Shown here piece by piece: positions 17,440 to 30,215 of a stretch of 64,000 bases of DNA (its first letter is position 1; each line of letters starts with the position of its first letter). The translations under genes were made by a program, and so were the position numbers. Under the pieces are notes generated by a model. It did no database searches. It was not told where the DNA came from and saw nothing but the letters and a program-made list of their open reading frames with translations. The stretch comes from Deltaproteobacteria bacterium (GTDB taxonomy: Bacteria > Desulfobacterota > Desulfobacteria > Desulfobacterales > Desulfosarcinaceae): assembly GCA_020444075.1 (NCBI GenBank), contig JAHLLR010000013.1, positions 1 to 64,000 of the forward strand, given 5' to 3'.

Positions 17440-18072
17440 TTATCGCCGCATGATTCCGCGAGAAAATATTTCAAAGGCAGTGTCGAAGGTTTCTTTTAAA
17501 AAATCTTTTTCGCCATTGATAATTTTTTTGCTGGTTTCCCAAAGCACGATGCCTGAAAAAAGAGACCAAAGAATATCGGCAACCGCGGTCGGGTGCCGAT
17601 CCACAAACATATTCTTGCGAATACCTTCCTCAAATATGTTTGCCATGACTTTCAGGGAATTCCGGCTCAGTGTTTCGATTTGGCTGAGCAGGTCGGGAGA
17701 CAGGTTTTTCAGGGTTTCACTGGACTGCATGTGAAACATATTAATCAGGATCAGCGGATCGAATTCGTAAACGTCGAACATAGCTTCTTTAAGTGCGTTG
17801 AGACGTTGTGAAGCGTCGATAAACGGTTCTGCGTTCACGTGTTCCAGGCGGATCATCAGGTATTGGAGAATGCGAAGCGAAAGAGAGGCATAGAGTTCAT
17901 CTTTGTTTTTAAAATAAAGGTAAAGGGTGCCCGGGCTCAATTCCGCTTCTTTGGCGATATCTTCCATGGTAGCCTTGGCAAAGCCTTTGTTGGTAAAGAC
18001 CCGCTTGGCAGCAACCATGATCTGTTGCCGTCGCCGTTCACGCTCCCGCTCTTTTCTCTCCTGAATCCCCAT
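17440..18072 (-). CDS. TetR/AcrR-family transcriptional regulator
   Basis: A 210-aa TetR-type repressor. The N-terminal helix-turn-helix (about residues 17-63) contains FTNKGFAKATMEDIAKEAELSPGTLY in shortened form as GFAKATMEDIAKEA then GTLYLYFKNKDEL. The C-terminal ligand domain is helical. It lies upstream of acs in the same direction and may control acs, its own gene, or both. Its promoter carries an inverted repeat overlapping the -10 (18098-18118), which suggests autorepression. The ligand is unknown; fatty-acyl-CoA or acetate-linked effectors are common in such contexts. Confidence 0.88.
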   Translation of the reverse strand: MGIQERKERERERRRQQIMVAAKRVFTNKGFAKATMEDIAKEAELSPGTLYLYFKNKDELYASLSLRILQYLMIRLEHVNAEPFIDASQRLNALKEAMFDVYEFDPLILINMFHMQSSETLKNLSPDLLSQIETLSRNSLKVMANIFEEGIRKNMFVDRHPTAVADILWSLFSGIVLWETSKKIINGEKDFLKETFDTAFEIFSRGIMRR

Positions 18073-18097
18073 ATTAAATGAATTCCATTTATTCCTT

Positions 18098-18132
18098 GCA
18101 AGAGGTTATATATCTTGCCATAAATTTGTCAA
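18098..18132 (-). promoter_or_regulatory. tetR promoter with overlapping operator-like inverted repeat
   Basis: On the minus strand TTGACA (18127-18132) is separated by 16 bases from TATAAC (18105-18110), a strong sigma-70 match. A perfect inverted repeat GCAAGA-N9-TCTTGC (18098-18103 and 18113-18118) covers the -10 element, 25 bases before the tetR start. This is the expected layout for autorepression by a TetR dimer. The remaining sequence up to 18395 holds an AT-rich stretch and a small TGATGATGA/TCATCATCA hairpin near 18287-18314 and nothing else I can name. Confidence 0.6.
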
Positions 18133-18395
18133 GTTCTATTTATTCATATTTTTTACTATAAACCATATTTTTTACGCATTTTTAGTTGGCGTCGGGGTTA
18201 CCGCCAGCCATAATGCTGCAACTAACCGAAATATTTTTAAATTATAAAATTCTTATTTTTTTGGGGATCATTAATGACAGCAGGATGATGATGATTTAGT
18301 CTTTTCATCATCAATTATATCATGCAGGTGGTTGGCTATCCGTCAGTCCAAGAGAAAAGTGAACGAATTGGATTAATGGCCAGACGGTTGAGGTA

Positions 18396-19343
18396 TTATT
18401 CGGGAAGCAGGTTGGGATGGTGAACCAGTCTCTCCAGTTCAGATTGAAGAGATTTTAACTGGCGGCGGGAATCAACGGTCAAACTCAAACGGTAGGACTT
18501 TCCTTCAAAAAAACGAGGGGGTTGGATCTGAATGCGGGGATTCAATTTGAGAGTTTTAATTTTCTGGTTGTAAGACGCTTCGACCTTGCTCAATTCGGGG
18601 TAGCGTTTTGTCTTCAGCATCATTCGCAGATGTTGAACTTTTTGCGGCACAGGAAAATCCGAGTTTCCTATAATCTCTGCGATATCTGCATGTTCAATCA
18701 ACCTGGCGATGGGAATGTCATCCCTGATGGAGATTTCAGAAATCAATTCCAACAACTCCCGCTGAATGTTCAGTCCGGTAGTAATCTGCCGGAAAAAGCT
18801 GCAAAGGGAGACTGCAGCATCGTGTTCCAAACGGTTGATATGCAGGGCAACGGGAAGTGCAATGCTTCCCTCGAGAATAGCGTCTTGCAAAGATTCCGAC
18901 ATCCCCGCAACCGGTATGATCCGCTCCATGGCGGTTTGGCTGCAGGCCAATCCCGTTGATTCGAGGATTTTAAGCCAGTCGGAAGAACGTTCAGCAAATT
19001 TTCGGATCAATGCATAGGCGCGGGATTGTTCAACCACGTTCAGTGAACGTTGAAAGGAATTGTCTGAAATGGCAATCTGGGCACAACCAATTTTTGAAAA
19101 ATCCGAATTGAGTATTCGGGCCGGAATCCTCGTAATGCCCAAGTCCTCACAAACGGCAATTCGGCGAAATCCGCAAACAACCGTGAAGTCACGCACCGAT
19201 TGTTTAAGCACCGGCGGCTGCAATAGACCGATGGCGCTGATAGACAGCGCCAATTCGGTTATTTCGGTATTTGTGGTTATTTTAAAAGTATGGTCCCCCG
19301 TTTCAATTTGATCCAGTGAAACGGAGGAGATCTTAAAGTCCAT
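18396..19343 (-). CDS. ParB/Srx-fold (ParB-like nuclease domain) protein
   Basis: A 315-aa protein whose first 90 residues form a ParB N-terminal domain: [10 protein letters not shown], then the ParB box as [14 protein letters not shown] and IPARI. A helical region about residues 95-190 resembles the KorB/Spo0J helix-turn-helix part. The C-terminus is unlike canonical ParB dimerisation domains. It has no ParA neighbour; instead it overlaps the end of purC by 11 nt and is probably co-translated with it. The ATG at 19343 was chosen over an upstream ATG at 19388 because the ParB domain starts there. Its role is unknown. Confidence 0.75.
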   Translation of the reverse strand: MDFKISSVSLDQIETGDHTFKITTNTEITELALSISAIGLLQPPVLKQSVRDFTVVCGFRRIAVCEDLGITRIPARILNSDFSKIGCAQIAISDNSFQRSLNVVEQSRAYALIRKFAERSSDWLKILESTGLACSQTAMERIIPVAGMSESLQDAILEGSIALPVALHINRLEHDAAVSLCSFFRQITTGLNIQRELLELISEISIRDDIPIARLIEHADIAEIIGNSDFPVPQKVQHLRMMLKTKRYPELSKVEASYNQKIKTLKLNPRIQIQPPRFFEGKSYRLSLTVDSRRQLKSLQSELERLVHHPNLLPE

Positions 19344-20229
19344 GAGTATCGCCGGAAAGCAACGATAGCGCCTCCACATACTTGGCACGGGTGTTGTCGA
19401 TTACTATCTGGGGTAGTCTGGGACCGGGGGCTGTTTTATCCCAATCCAGTGAAAGCAGATAATCGCGCAGATACTGTTTGTCGAAGCTTTTCTGCGAGCC
19501 ACCCGGGGCATAGGTGGCCTTGGGCCAGAAACGTGAAGAATCCGGTGTCAACACTTCATCGATGAGGATAAGCTTTCCATCCACCAGACCGAATTCAAAT
19601 TTGGTATCGGCAATTAGGATACCTTTTTCGCCGGCGATCTGCGCCCCTTTTTCATAGATGGCCAATGACAGTTCTCTGACCTGTTCTGCCAATGGTTTGC
19701 CGATCCGATTAACCATCTCATCAAAATCGATATTGATATCGTGCTGGCCCACTTCCTCTTTGGTGGATGGCGTGAAAATCGGTGCTGGCAGTCGATCGGA
19801 TTCGACCAGTTTTTCAGGAAGTTTGATGCCGCATACGGTACCATCCTTCTGGTAGGATTTCCACCCCGAACCGGTAATATAGCCGCGGACCACACACTCC
19901 ACGGGAAGGGGCTGGGCCTTTTTGACGACGATGCTTCTTCCCTGAAGATCCCCGGCATAAGAGCGGCAGGACTCAGGATAGCGAGAGACATCGGCAGTAA
20001 TGACGTGATTGCTGACCAGAGGGGCCATGATCTCGAACCAGAAGAGGGAAATCTGGGTAAGGACAACGCCTTTATCGGGTATGGGATCCGGCAGGACGAC
20101 GTCAAAAGCAGACATACGGTCTGTCGCCACCATTAGATAAGCATCTCCCAGATCATACATGTCTCTGACCTTGCCCCTTTGAATCAGTTTCAGGGTGGGA
20201 AAATCAGTTTCTTTAACAACACGGTTCAT
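19333..20229 (-). CDS. purC: Phosphoribosylaminoimidazole-succinocarboxamide synthase (SAICAR synthetase)
   Basis: Catalyses the ATP-dependent joining of aspartate to CAIR in purine biosynthesis. It has the N-terminal [11 protein letters not shown] and [15 protein letters not shown] motifs, the central [13 protein letters not shown] and the C-terminal [14 protein letters not shown]. At 298 aa it is the longer, eukaryote/Gram-negative-like form. AAGGA nine bases upstream supports ATG at 20229 rather than an in-frame TTG at 20235. No other pur genes are nearby. Confidence 0.95.
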   Translation of the reverse strand: MNRVVKETDFPTLKLIQRGKVRDMYDLGDAYLMVATDRMSAFDVVLPDPIPDKGVVLTQISLFWFEIMAPLVSNHVITADVSRYPESCRSYAGDLQGRSIVVKKAQPLPVECVVRGYITGSGWKSYQKDGTVCGIKLPEKLVESDRLPAPIFTPSTKEEVGQHDINIDFDEMVNRIGKPLAEQVRELSLAIYEKGAQIAGEKGILIADTKFEFGLVDGKLILIDEVLTPDSSRFWPKATYAPGGSQKSFDKQYLRDYLLSLDWDKTAPGPRLPQIVIDNTRAKYVEALSLLSGDTHGL

Positions 20230-20384
20230 GCGCAAAATTCCTTATTTTTTCAAAAACAGACATTCAGGGTCGATTCGACCGAAGACCGTTAGCATACGGG
20301 AAGAAACTTGCTCTCTTTGGGGGTTTTGAAGCCGAATCCAAAATCCTGCCGGACAGTTTATGGGTTTAGTTGTCTCCGAAGCCC

Positions 20385-20735
20385 TTATGCGTTGGCGGAA
20401 ATAGCATTGAATGCATCAATGTACCGCCGCAGGGTGGCCAAAGATGCGTCTTCAATGGCCAGAAACTGAATGCCGGACTGGTACCGGCCGGTTTCTGTGG
20501 TCCGGGTAAAGACCACTTTACCGCGAATGGTCACCATATCCTCTTTGAGGCCCACGACAACGTCCACCGTATCATTCTCGTTGAATGGCACGTGAGTTTC
20601 CAGCATGATTCCCGATTCAGAAACGTTAATCGTGCGCCCCATGCCTTGCATCATTTCCTTATCGTTTTCATCCAGATTTACATAGTTGAGCAGATAGATG
20701 GAGTCTACTCTGGAGTGTTTCCTCTTTTCGTTCAT
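20385..20735 (-). CDS. PilZ domain protein
   Basis: A 116-aa protein made up almost entirely of a PilZ domain: an N-terminal KRKHSRVDS (RxxxR-type) and, later, the NVSESGIMLE box that together bind cyclic di-GMP in known PilZ proteins. ATG at 20735 has AAAGGTG upstream and starts just before the motif. ATG at 20792, which overlaps the previous stop as ATGA, would add 19 residues. It is the last gene of the MglA cluster and could transmit cyclic di-GMP levels to surface motility. Confidence 0.85.
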   Translation of the reverse strand: MNEKRKHSRVDSIYLLNYVNLDENDKEMMQGMGRTINVSESGIMLETHVPFNENDTVDVVVGLKEDMVTIRGKVVFTRTTETGRYQSGIQFLAIEDASLATLRRYIDAFNAISANA

Positions 20736-20788
20736 GGGGTTCACCTTTGTTCCGATGATAAGGGGTTGCCGATGCCGGATACGGCCAT

Positions 20789-21997
20789 TCATTTACCCTG
20801 TCGACTGTTTGTATCCACAGTTTCCGCTTTTTTGGAAGCCAGTGAATTGCAAACGATGTCCGCAGTAACAGACATGCAGGTGGCCATATTGTCCACAATG
20901 TTTTTAAACGTTGTCGAGAGCCGGTTGTATTCTTTATGCAGCGATACGGCTTCGATCTTTGCGATTTTGATATTTTCAGAACCGTAAATAGATGCTCCTT
21001 CAGGCTCCTGCCCCAAGTGCAGAAAAGGCACATCTCCGAAAAAATCTCCTTTGTAGAGATGGCACAGGACGACCGGGCCATTTTCGGTATTTCGAACCAC
21101 GGATGCCCTTCCCTGTTTAACCACGTAAAGCTGCTCCTCTTCGGTCTTTGCCTGTCTGATGAGCACTTTTTTATCTTTGAGAATATCGGCGGTCTGAACG
21201 TTTCCGTTATGATATTCCACGATGCGTTCAGTCAGTTGTTTGAGCCGTTTATCCAGGCTGGTTAAAAATGTCCGGAATTCCAGCGACATGCCGGCATATT
21301 CCTGGGCCAGACGTTGAGAATCCAGAACACCCAGTTGGACATTGCCCACGGCAACGGCAGTGGCTGTACGGATATGCCCCTGCAGTAAAAAAGAGGCCAT
21401 ACTGCCGATAAAAGAGCCGTCTCCAATGCGGATGATAGGAATGGTTCCCGACTCCACCTCTTTGACGATATCGACGACACCCTCCAATATCACCCAGATC
21501 CAGCTGCCGTGCTTTCCCTCTTCAACGATATGCTCACCATCAAAAAAATCCTCTTCATCGACCACGTACATGTAATCGACAAGTGGGCCCTTAACGATGG
21601 CAGTCTTTGAAAGCAACCGTTTCATTTCGGCAGCTTTGTCAGTGGAAGTGGCTGGTCCCACTTTCTTAATATGACCATCATCGAGAAGTTTCATGCCTTC
21701 CAGGATGATTCCCATCCGGCTTTTGGTGATTCGCTTGTCGGCCAATATGGCCTCTCGAGTGAATTCAAAAGACCCGTTAACCCAACCGAAAAGGGAGTAG
21801 AGGGCATCCAGGCCGTCGATATCTCCATTTTGGGCATTGATCGGATTGCCCTCGATAAAATAGATAAACCCCGGATCCGGGGCATAACGGTTGATCAGAC
21901 GGAGCACACCCGTGCTGCCGCTTGAACCAAGAAGCTGAATGATGTCTCCCAAAGACAGGAAGCCGAGGCTTCCCGATAGTGCCACGCTCTCATTCAT
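20789..21997 (-). CDS. DUF4388 protein with two cyclic-nucleotide-binding-like domains
   Basis: A 402-aa cytoplasmic protein. Residues about 5-110 match the DUF4388 (PATAN-like) fold (GSLGFLSLGDIIQLLGSSG then GVLRL and an IYFIEGNPINAQ strand). Two CRP-type beta-roll domains follow (about 150-260 and 270-370), the second with YKGDFFGDVPFLH. No DNA-binding domain is present, so it is a scaffold or effector, not a CRP regulator. It is 15 bases downstream of the MglA GTPase gene and overlaps the PilZ gene, suggesting one signalling module. Confidence 0.8.
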   Translation of the reverse strand: MNESVALSGSLGFLSLGDIIQLLGSSGSTGVLRLINRYAPDPGFIYFIEGNPINAQNGDIDGLDALYSLFGWVNGSFEFTREAILADKRITKSRMGIILEGMKLLDDGHIKKVGPATSTDKAAEMKRLLSKTAIVKGPLVDYMYVVDEEDFFDGEHIVEEGKHGSWIWVILEGVVDIVKEVESGTIPIIRIGDGSFIGSMASFLLQGHIRTATAVAVGNVQLGVLDSQRLAQEYAGMSLEFRTFLTSLDKRLKQLTERIVEYHNGNVQTADILKDKKVLIRQAKTEEEQLYVVKQGRASVVRNTENGPVVLCHLYKGDFFGDVPFLHLGQEPEGASIYGSENIKIAKIEAVSLHKEYNRLSTTFKNIVDNMATCMSVTADIVCNSLASKKAETVDTNSRQGK

Positions 21998-22012
21998 CGG
22001 TAGGACCGGCCC

Positions 22013-22627
22013 CTACTTTGCCCACTTGAATTCTCTTTGCAAGGATTTCAGTGTTTCCATCAAACAAGCCTTCAGTGTAACTCCCACCCCGGTACCTTTC
22101 ATGGCACTGCCTGGGAAAGAAGGTACTTTCAGTTGCCGGTTCAGGTCACGTTCCATCTGTTCAATGGACATGAGTGGAATTCCTTCATCTGCAAGGTCTC
22201 TTTTGTTGTACTGCATGATAAGGGGAACCTTGAATATACTTTTACCATATTCCTTTAGGTTGCTTTGAAGATCCTTCAAAGAGATCATATTTTTCTCGCG
22301 ACGCACCTCCAGGGAATCCGCCACAAAAACGATGCCGTCAACGCCCCGAAGAACCAGCTTCCGCGTCGAACTGTATTTGACCTGGCCGGGAACGGTGTAT
22401 AGCTGCACCCGGATGTCGCATCCTTTTATCTTTCCCAAGCCGATGGGCAGGAAGTCGAAAAACAGGGTACGGTCCCCTTCCGTGTTGATTGAAACCATCT
22501 CCCCGGTTACCTGTTTTTTGTATGATTTGAAGACATATTCGAGGTTCGTTGTCTTGCCACACCGACCTGGACCATAGTATACGACCTTACACTCGATTTC
22601 CCTTTTCTTCAGGTTAAAAATGGCCAT
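22013..22627 (-). CDS. MglA-type small GTPase
   Basis: A 204-aa Ras-like GTPase of the MglA family, which sets cell polarity and gliding or twisting direction in deltaproteobacteria. The P-loop is GPGRCGKTT, the switch II region is YTVPGQ (the TVPGQ form characteristic of MglA), and the base-specificity motif is NKRD. The C-terminal helix is slightly longer than the minimal fold. No MglB (Roadblock) gene is adjacent; the neighbouring DUF4388 and TPR proteins may serve as partners. Confidence 0.9.
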   Translation of the reverse strand: MAIFNLKKREIECKVVYYGPGRCGKTTNLEYVFKSYKKQVTGEMVSINTEGDRTLFFDFLPIGLGKIKGCDIRVQLYTVPGQVKYSSTRKLVLRGVDGIVFVADSLEVRREKNMISLKDLQSNLKEYGKSIFKVPLIMQYNKRDLADEGIPLMSIEQMERDLNRQLKVPSFPGSAMKGTGVGVTLKACLMETLKSLQREFKWAK

Positions 22628-22729
22628 AAAGATTATCCTTAGCTGATTTAAAGATGTAAGCGCTGGAGACCTTGTTTAGCCGCAATACGGTATCCGCATG
22701 CAAAGATTGACTGCAGCGTTTATAAATTG

Positions 22730-23644
22730 TCACGTGCTTTTAATTTTTAGGTCAAGGCAAAAGTCGCCCTGTTTGGGTCCGGAATTGATCTGCGTTTTGT
22801 TGGCAACCACAGCCGTTCCTTTGAACATGGCAATGGGTGAGTAAAACTGGATGTCGTCCAGGCTATCTCCATTTTTCAACTCGTCGATCAAGGTTTTGTC
22901 ATTCTTCGAAATGATCAGGCTCAACATGCCGCCGGACTGGAAATTGACATCGAACTCGACCATTTTCCCCTTAAAGGTGCCGCTGGTAAACGTAATACCG
23001 ATGGAGGTGATATCCAGGATTTCCTCTTCGGGTTCGGGCATGCTGAATTCAATGCCACCGGAATCGGCGGCATTGATCTCATCCCTCTCGCCAACCGGCA
23101 CAGGAAGGGATTTATCAATGCCCTTTCGGTCAATGATCGGTTGAAGGTAGGCCCTGATGGACTCCAGTTGATGGCCGGTAAACAGGTCTCCGGAAAGCCA
23201 TTGATGGTACTGGTCGATGGCATCATCCACAGAAGCGATAGCCATCTTGCATCGAATAATATTCTTACCTGCATCCACCCGGTACACGTCATCTTTCAAC
23301 AAGGCTTCCAATTCGGTAATGGCCCTTTCGAATTGGCCAAATTTTGCCAGGGCGACGGCTTTTTGCAGGTCGTTTTCACCGAACAGGCTTTTAATCAGGT
23401 TCTGTCCTTTTTCAGACAGTTCGGGAGAGGTGGGGCCGGTCTCCACTTTCTCCGTCTTTTTTTCAAGGGATTGAATCTTTCCCGAAATGGCCTTCAGGAG
23501 GCTATCCTTGTTCTTAAGCTTGTCGATCTTGTGGATCATGGCTGACGCCGCATGGTACTTATCCTTTGCTTCGGGAAAGAGCCCCTGGGCGCGATACAAT
23601 TCAGCTTCATTCAGCAGGGATTTGATTTGCAGGCTGATGTCCAT
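22730..23644 (-). CDS. TPR-like protein with a PilZ-like C-terminal domain
   Basis: A 304-aa protein I do not recognise by name. The N-terminal 165 residues are helical and TPR-like (EAELYRAQGLFPEAKDKYHAA and a second repeat AKFGQFERAITELEALL). A linker rich in Glu leads to a beta-rich domain (about 205-304) that resembles PilZ-like folds but lacks a clear cyclic di-GMP motif. It is first in the MglA cluster, 102 bases upstream of the GTPase gene, and may be an adaptor. Confidence 0.65.
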   Translation of the reverse strand: MDISLQIKSLLNEAELYRAQGLFPEAKDKYHAASAMIHKIDKLKNKDSLLKAISGKIQSLEKKTEKVETGPTSPELSEKGQNLIKSLFGENDLQKAVALAKFGQFERAITELEALLKDDVYRVDAGKNIIRCKMAIASVDDAIDQYHQWLSGDLFTGHQLESIRAYLQPIIDRKGIDKSLPVPVGERDEINAADSGGIEFSMPEPEEEILDITSIGITFTSGTFKGKMVEFDVNFQSGGMLSLIISKNDKTLIDELKNGDSLDDIQFYSPIAMFKGTAVVANKTQINSGPKQGDFCLDLKIKST

Positions 23645-23876
23645 TCACGATCCTGTTTTTCGCTGGCGGTCTTACGGTAGTTTTGCCGTCCCCGTCGTGT
23701 CGGAACTGGGGAAATGCCGCAAAACGGAATGTTTGTTTTTTACCTTTTCTTTTTCCCACCGCAATCGACGTGAAATGATTCCCAATTAACCTAATGTTTT
23801 GCCACAGTGGGTGTTTTATCCTGTTTGGCCTTTTATTGTCAACATTTGAGAACTAACTTCTTATAAAACAAACATA

Positions 23877-23904
23877 TTGACATTGACCGGCTGTGTGTTA
23901 TCAA
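23877..23904 (+). promoter_or_regulatory. Predicted sigma-70 promoter of mdh
   Basis: TTGACA (23877-23882) and TATCAA (23899-23904) are separated by 16 bases, about 70 bases before the mdh start. The rest of the 329-base gap between the divergent TPR-like gene and mdh holds no other gene or strong motif that I can see. Confidence 0.5.
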
Positions 23905-23955
23905 GTTTTTTTCTTTCCCGTACAAATTCAAAAAATCGAAATATTAACCCATTAA

Positions 23956-26739
<2,784 letters not shown>

Positions 26740-26753
26740 GGCGGTCACCCACG

Positions 26754-28748
26754 TTATGATTCAAACAACAGCCTTTTTTTAAGGGCCTTAATTCTGTCCC
26801 GAATCAAGGCTGCTTTTTCAAAGGCCAGGTCTTTGGCCGCAGATTGCATTTGTGCTTCCAGATCTCGGATGGTGGATTCGATGTTGTCCTGCGGTCCAAA
26901 CGCCATCGGCACCTCTGCCACCTGGATCGTTTCGGTTTCCGGCGATTTATAGGCCATGTCAAATATATCGGTAATGGTCTTGTGGACGGATCGCGGGGTG
27001 ATGTGGTGAGTTTCATTGTAATGCTGCTGGATGGCCCGCCGTCGGTTGGTTTCGTCGATGGCCTGTTTCATGGAGGCGGTAATCCGATCGGCATAAAGGA
27101 TCACGGTGCCGTTGATGTTTCTGGCCGCTCGGCCGAAAGTTTGAATCAGGGATCGCGCAGATCGTAAAAAACCCTCCTTATCCGCGTCCAAAATGGCCGC
27201 AAGGGATACCTCGGGTATATCCAGACCCTCTCGCAGCAAATTGATGCCGATCAGAGCATCAAACTTGCCCATCCGCAGGTCGCGGATGATGTCCATGCGT
27301 TCCATGGTTGAGATGTCAGAGTGGAGGTAGCGCACAGCCAGTCCCATGTCCGTATAATATTCGGTCAGATCTTCAGCCATCCGTTTGGTCAATGTGGTTA
27401 CCAGAATTCGCTCCCCGCGCTGCTGCCGATCTCGGATCTCCCCATACAGGTCATCCACCTGATTGCCGGCACTCCGCACATGTATTACCGGGTCGATGAG
27501 GCCGGTTGGCCTTACAATCTGCTCTACGACGCGACCTTTCGAGGCAGTCAGTTCATATTCTGCCGGAGTGGCGGACACATAGACGATTTGGTGGACGCGT
27601 TGGGACCACTCCTCGAACTTGAGCGGTCGATTGTCCAGAGCCGAGGGTAATCGGAAGCCATAGTTAACCAATGTCGTCTTGCGGGAACGGTCTCCTTTAT
27701 ACATGGCCCGAATCTGGGGTAAGGCGATGTGGCTTTCATCCACAAAAATGAGGAAATCCTTGGGAAAATAATCAAGCAATGTCGGCGGCGGCTGACCGGC
27801 CAAACGGCCGGTCAGGTGCCGGGAATAGTTTTCAATGCCGCTGCAATAGCCAATTTCCTGGATCATTTCCAGATCAAAGCGGGTGCGCTCTTCGATGCGT
27901 TGGGCTTCGATAAGCTTATTTTCATTTCGGAAAAAATTAACGCGTTCCTTCAATTCCTGAACAATGGTTTTGGTGGCCCGTTCGAGCGTCGCTTTGCGTG
28001 TAACGTAGTGGCTGGCCGGAAACAGGGTAACCTTCTCCAACTGCCGGCGGGGGGTTCCTTTCAACGGATCGAACTCGAAGATCTGTTCGACCTCATCCCC
28101 GAAATAATCGATGCGGACCGCCGTATCCTCCTCGTAGGCGGGAAAGATTTCCACCCGATCCCCCCGCACCCGAAAAACACCACGGTGGAAATCCGTGTCA
28201 TTGCGCTGGTAGTGGATGCTCACCAACTGGTAGAGCAGCCGCTCCCGGGGCATATCCATGCCAGCCGCGATGTCGATGCGCATGGAGAGGTAATCCTCCG
28301 GCGCACCCAGGCCAAAAATGCAGGACACGCTGGCCACCACCACCACATCGGATCGAGACAGCACGTTGCGGGTGGCTGAATGGCGCATTTTATCGATCAA
28401 TTCATTGATGGAAGAATCTTTCTGGATGTAAGTATCGGTGGTGGGGATATAGGCTTCCGGCTGATAATAGTCGTAATAGCTGACAAAATACTCGACGGCA
28501 TTTTCCGGAAACAGGTGGCGAAATTCGTTGTACAGCTGGGCGGCCAACGTTTTGTTTGGCGCCAGAATCAACGACGGCCGGTTTACCGTGGCGATGATAT
28601 TGGCCATCGTAAACGTTTTTCCGGAACCGGTAACGCCCAGCAGAACCTGGTTTTTTGTACCCCTGCGGATCTGTTCCGAAATTGTATGGATGGCCTGGGA
28701 CTGGTCCCCGCAGGGTGTAAAATCCGATACGAGATTAAACGATGACAT
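26754..28748 (-). CDS. uvrB: UvrABC system protein B
   Basis: The damage-verification helicase of nucleotide excision repair, 664 aa. Walker A is [13 protein letters not shown] near residue 39, the damage-probing beta-hairpin has [12 protein letters not shown], the DEAH-like box is VDESH, and the helicase C-terminal domain and a terminal UVR motif follow. It lies between cysS and uvrC with gaps of only 6 and about 14 bases, so it is expressed with them; no LexA box was recognised in front of it. Confidence 0.96.
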   Translation of the reverse strand: MSSFNLVSDFTPCGDQSQAIHTISEQIRRGTKNQVLLGVTGSGKTFTMANIIATVNRPSLILAPNKTLAAQLYNEFRHLFPENAVEYFVSYYDYYQPEAYIPTTDTYIQKDSSINELIDKMRHSATRNVLSRSDVVVVASVSCIFGLGAPEDYLSMRIDIAAGMDMPRERLLYQLVSIHYQRNDTDFHRGVFRVRGDRVEIFPAYEEDTAVRIDYFGDEVEQIFEFDPLKGTPRRQLEKVTLFPASHYVTRKATLERATKTIVQELKERVNFFRNENKLIEAQRIEERTRFDLEMIQEIGYCSGIENYSRHLTGRLAGQPPPTLLDYFPKDFLIFVDESHIALPQIRAMYKGDRSRKTTLVNYGFRLPSALDNRPLKFEEWSQRVHQIVYVSATPAEYELTASKGRVVEQIVRPTGLIDPVIHVRSAGNQVDDLYGEIRDRQQRGERILVTTLTKRMAEDLTEYYTDMGLAVRYLHSDISTMERMDIIRDLRMGKFDALIGINLLREGLDIPEVSLAAILDADKEGFLRSARSLIQTFGRAARNINGTVILYADRITASMKQAIDETNRRRAIQQHYNETHHITPRSVHKTITDIFDMAYKSPETETIQVAEVPMAFGPQDNIESTIRDLEAQMQSAAKDLAFEKAALIRDRIKALKKRLLFES

Positions 28749-28754
28749 GTGGAA

Positions 28755-30194
28755 TTAGGTGGCTACTTTCCAATGAGTTCCGTCGTCCTTGTCCTCGAGG
28801 ATGATTCCGATCTCTTCCAACTGATTCCTGATTTCGTCGGCCCGTTTCCAGTCCTTGTTTTTCCGGGCAGCGGCACGTTCGGCAACTAGTAAATCGATGG
28901 CTTCGGCAGAGATGGCCAAATTCCGGAGCTGGCTGTCGGCCCGCTTTTCAAAAAAAGAGTGCCATGGCCGTTGGAGGATTCCCAGGATACGGGCCATTTG
29001 CATCAGATCGGTCATCAGGGTCACCAACGCACCCTTGGCTTTCGGGGACCTTTTGTCCTCATCCAGTATCCGGTTGGCTTCTTTGACCAGGTTAAAGAGT
29101 ATTCCGACACCTTTGGCCGTGTTGAAGTCATCGTCCATGGCGTTGCAGAAGGCCAGCCAGTAATTTCCTGTGGCCGCTGCCCCGTCTGCATCGGCGAGGC
29201 CGGCTTCCTGATCCAGCCGTTTAAGCACGCCATAAATTTTATCCAGCGCCTTTTCCGATTCTTTTAGATTCTGGTCCGAAAAATCAATGGGACTGCGATA
29301 ATGACTTGAGAGCAGGAACAGTCGGACGCTCTCGGGATGGTAAGATTCCAGTATATCCTTGACCATCAGAAAATTGTTCAAGGATTTGGACATTTTTTCG
29401 TTGTCGATGTTCACGAATCCGTTGTGCATCCAATAACGGGCGAAAGGTCTGCCGTGGGCCGCCTCGGATTGGGCGATCTCGTTTTCATGGTGGGGAAAGA
29501 TCAGATCCTTGCCGCCACCGTGAATATCAAAGGTTTCGCCAAGAAACCGGCTGCTCATGGCCGAACATTCAATATGCCATCCCGGTCGCCCCTCGCCCCA
29601 GGGGCTTGGCCATGACGGTTCACCCGGTTTGGCGGCTTTCCAGAGGACGAAGTCAAACGGGTTGCGCTTGTTTTCGTTGATCTCGACCCGGCTGCCGGCA
29701 ACCATGTCGGTCAGTTTGCGGCCGGAAAGTTTTCCGTAGTCCTTGAAGGTTTCCACCGCATAGAACACATCGCCGTCGGCCAGGTAAGCGGATTTTTGGT
29801 CCACCAGGGTCTTGACGATGTCGATGATATCCTTGATGTGCTCGGTGACCCTCGGCTCCCGGTCGGGCCGCATTACATTCAGCGCATCCATGTCACGATG
29901 GAATTCGCTGATATATTTTTCCGCCAGTTGGCCCGCATCCATGCCAACGGTGTTGGCCCGGTTAATGATTTTGTCATCCACATCCGTGAAATTGCGAACG
30001 TAGGTGACCTGATAATCCATGGCCCGCAGGTATCGAACCACCACGTCAAACACTACCACCGAGCGGGCATGCCCCACGTGGCATGAGTCATAAACGGTCG
30101 GGCCGCAAACATAAATTTTGACCTGACCGGGAACCATCGGCTCAAATGTCTCTTTTGATTTTGTCAGCGTGTTGTATATGCGCATAGCCATCAT
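28755..30194 (-). CDS. cysS: Cysteinyl-tRNA synthetase
   Basis: Charges tRNA-Cys with cysteine. This class I synthetase of 479 aa shows the zinc-site CGPTVYD, the HIGH variant CHVGHARS, WHIECSAM and the KMSKS loop. GAGG seven bases before the first of two adjacent ATGs supports the start at 30194. It follows ispF by about 20 bases and precedes uvrB by 6. Confidence 0.96.
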   Translation of the reverse strand: MMAMRIYNTLTKSKETFEPMVPGQVKIYVCGPTVYDSCHVGHARSVVVFDVVVRYLRAMDYQVTYVRNFTDVDDKIINRANTVGMDAGQLAEKYISEFHRDMDALNVMRPDREPRVTEHIKDIIDIVKTLVDQKSAYLADGDVFYAVETFKDYGKLSGRKLTDMVAGSRVEINENKRNPFDFVLWKAAKPGEPSWPSPWGEGRPGWHIECSAMSSRFLGETFDIHGGGKDLIFPHHENEIAQSEAAHGRPFARYWMHNGFVNIDNEKMSKSLNNFLMVKDILESYHPESVRLFLLSSHYRSPIDFSDQNLKESEKALDKIYGVLKRLDQEAGLADADGAAATGNYWLAFCNAMDDDFNTAKGVGILFNLVKEANRILDEDKRSPKAKGALVTLMTDLMQMARILGILQRPWHSFFEKRADSQLRNLAISAEAIDLLVAERAAARKNKDWKRADEIRNQLEEIGIILEDKDDGTHWKVAT

Positions 30195-30215
30195 TAGGAA
30201 CCTCGCGCGATGGTT

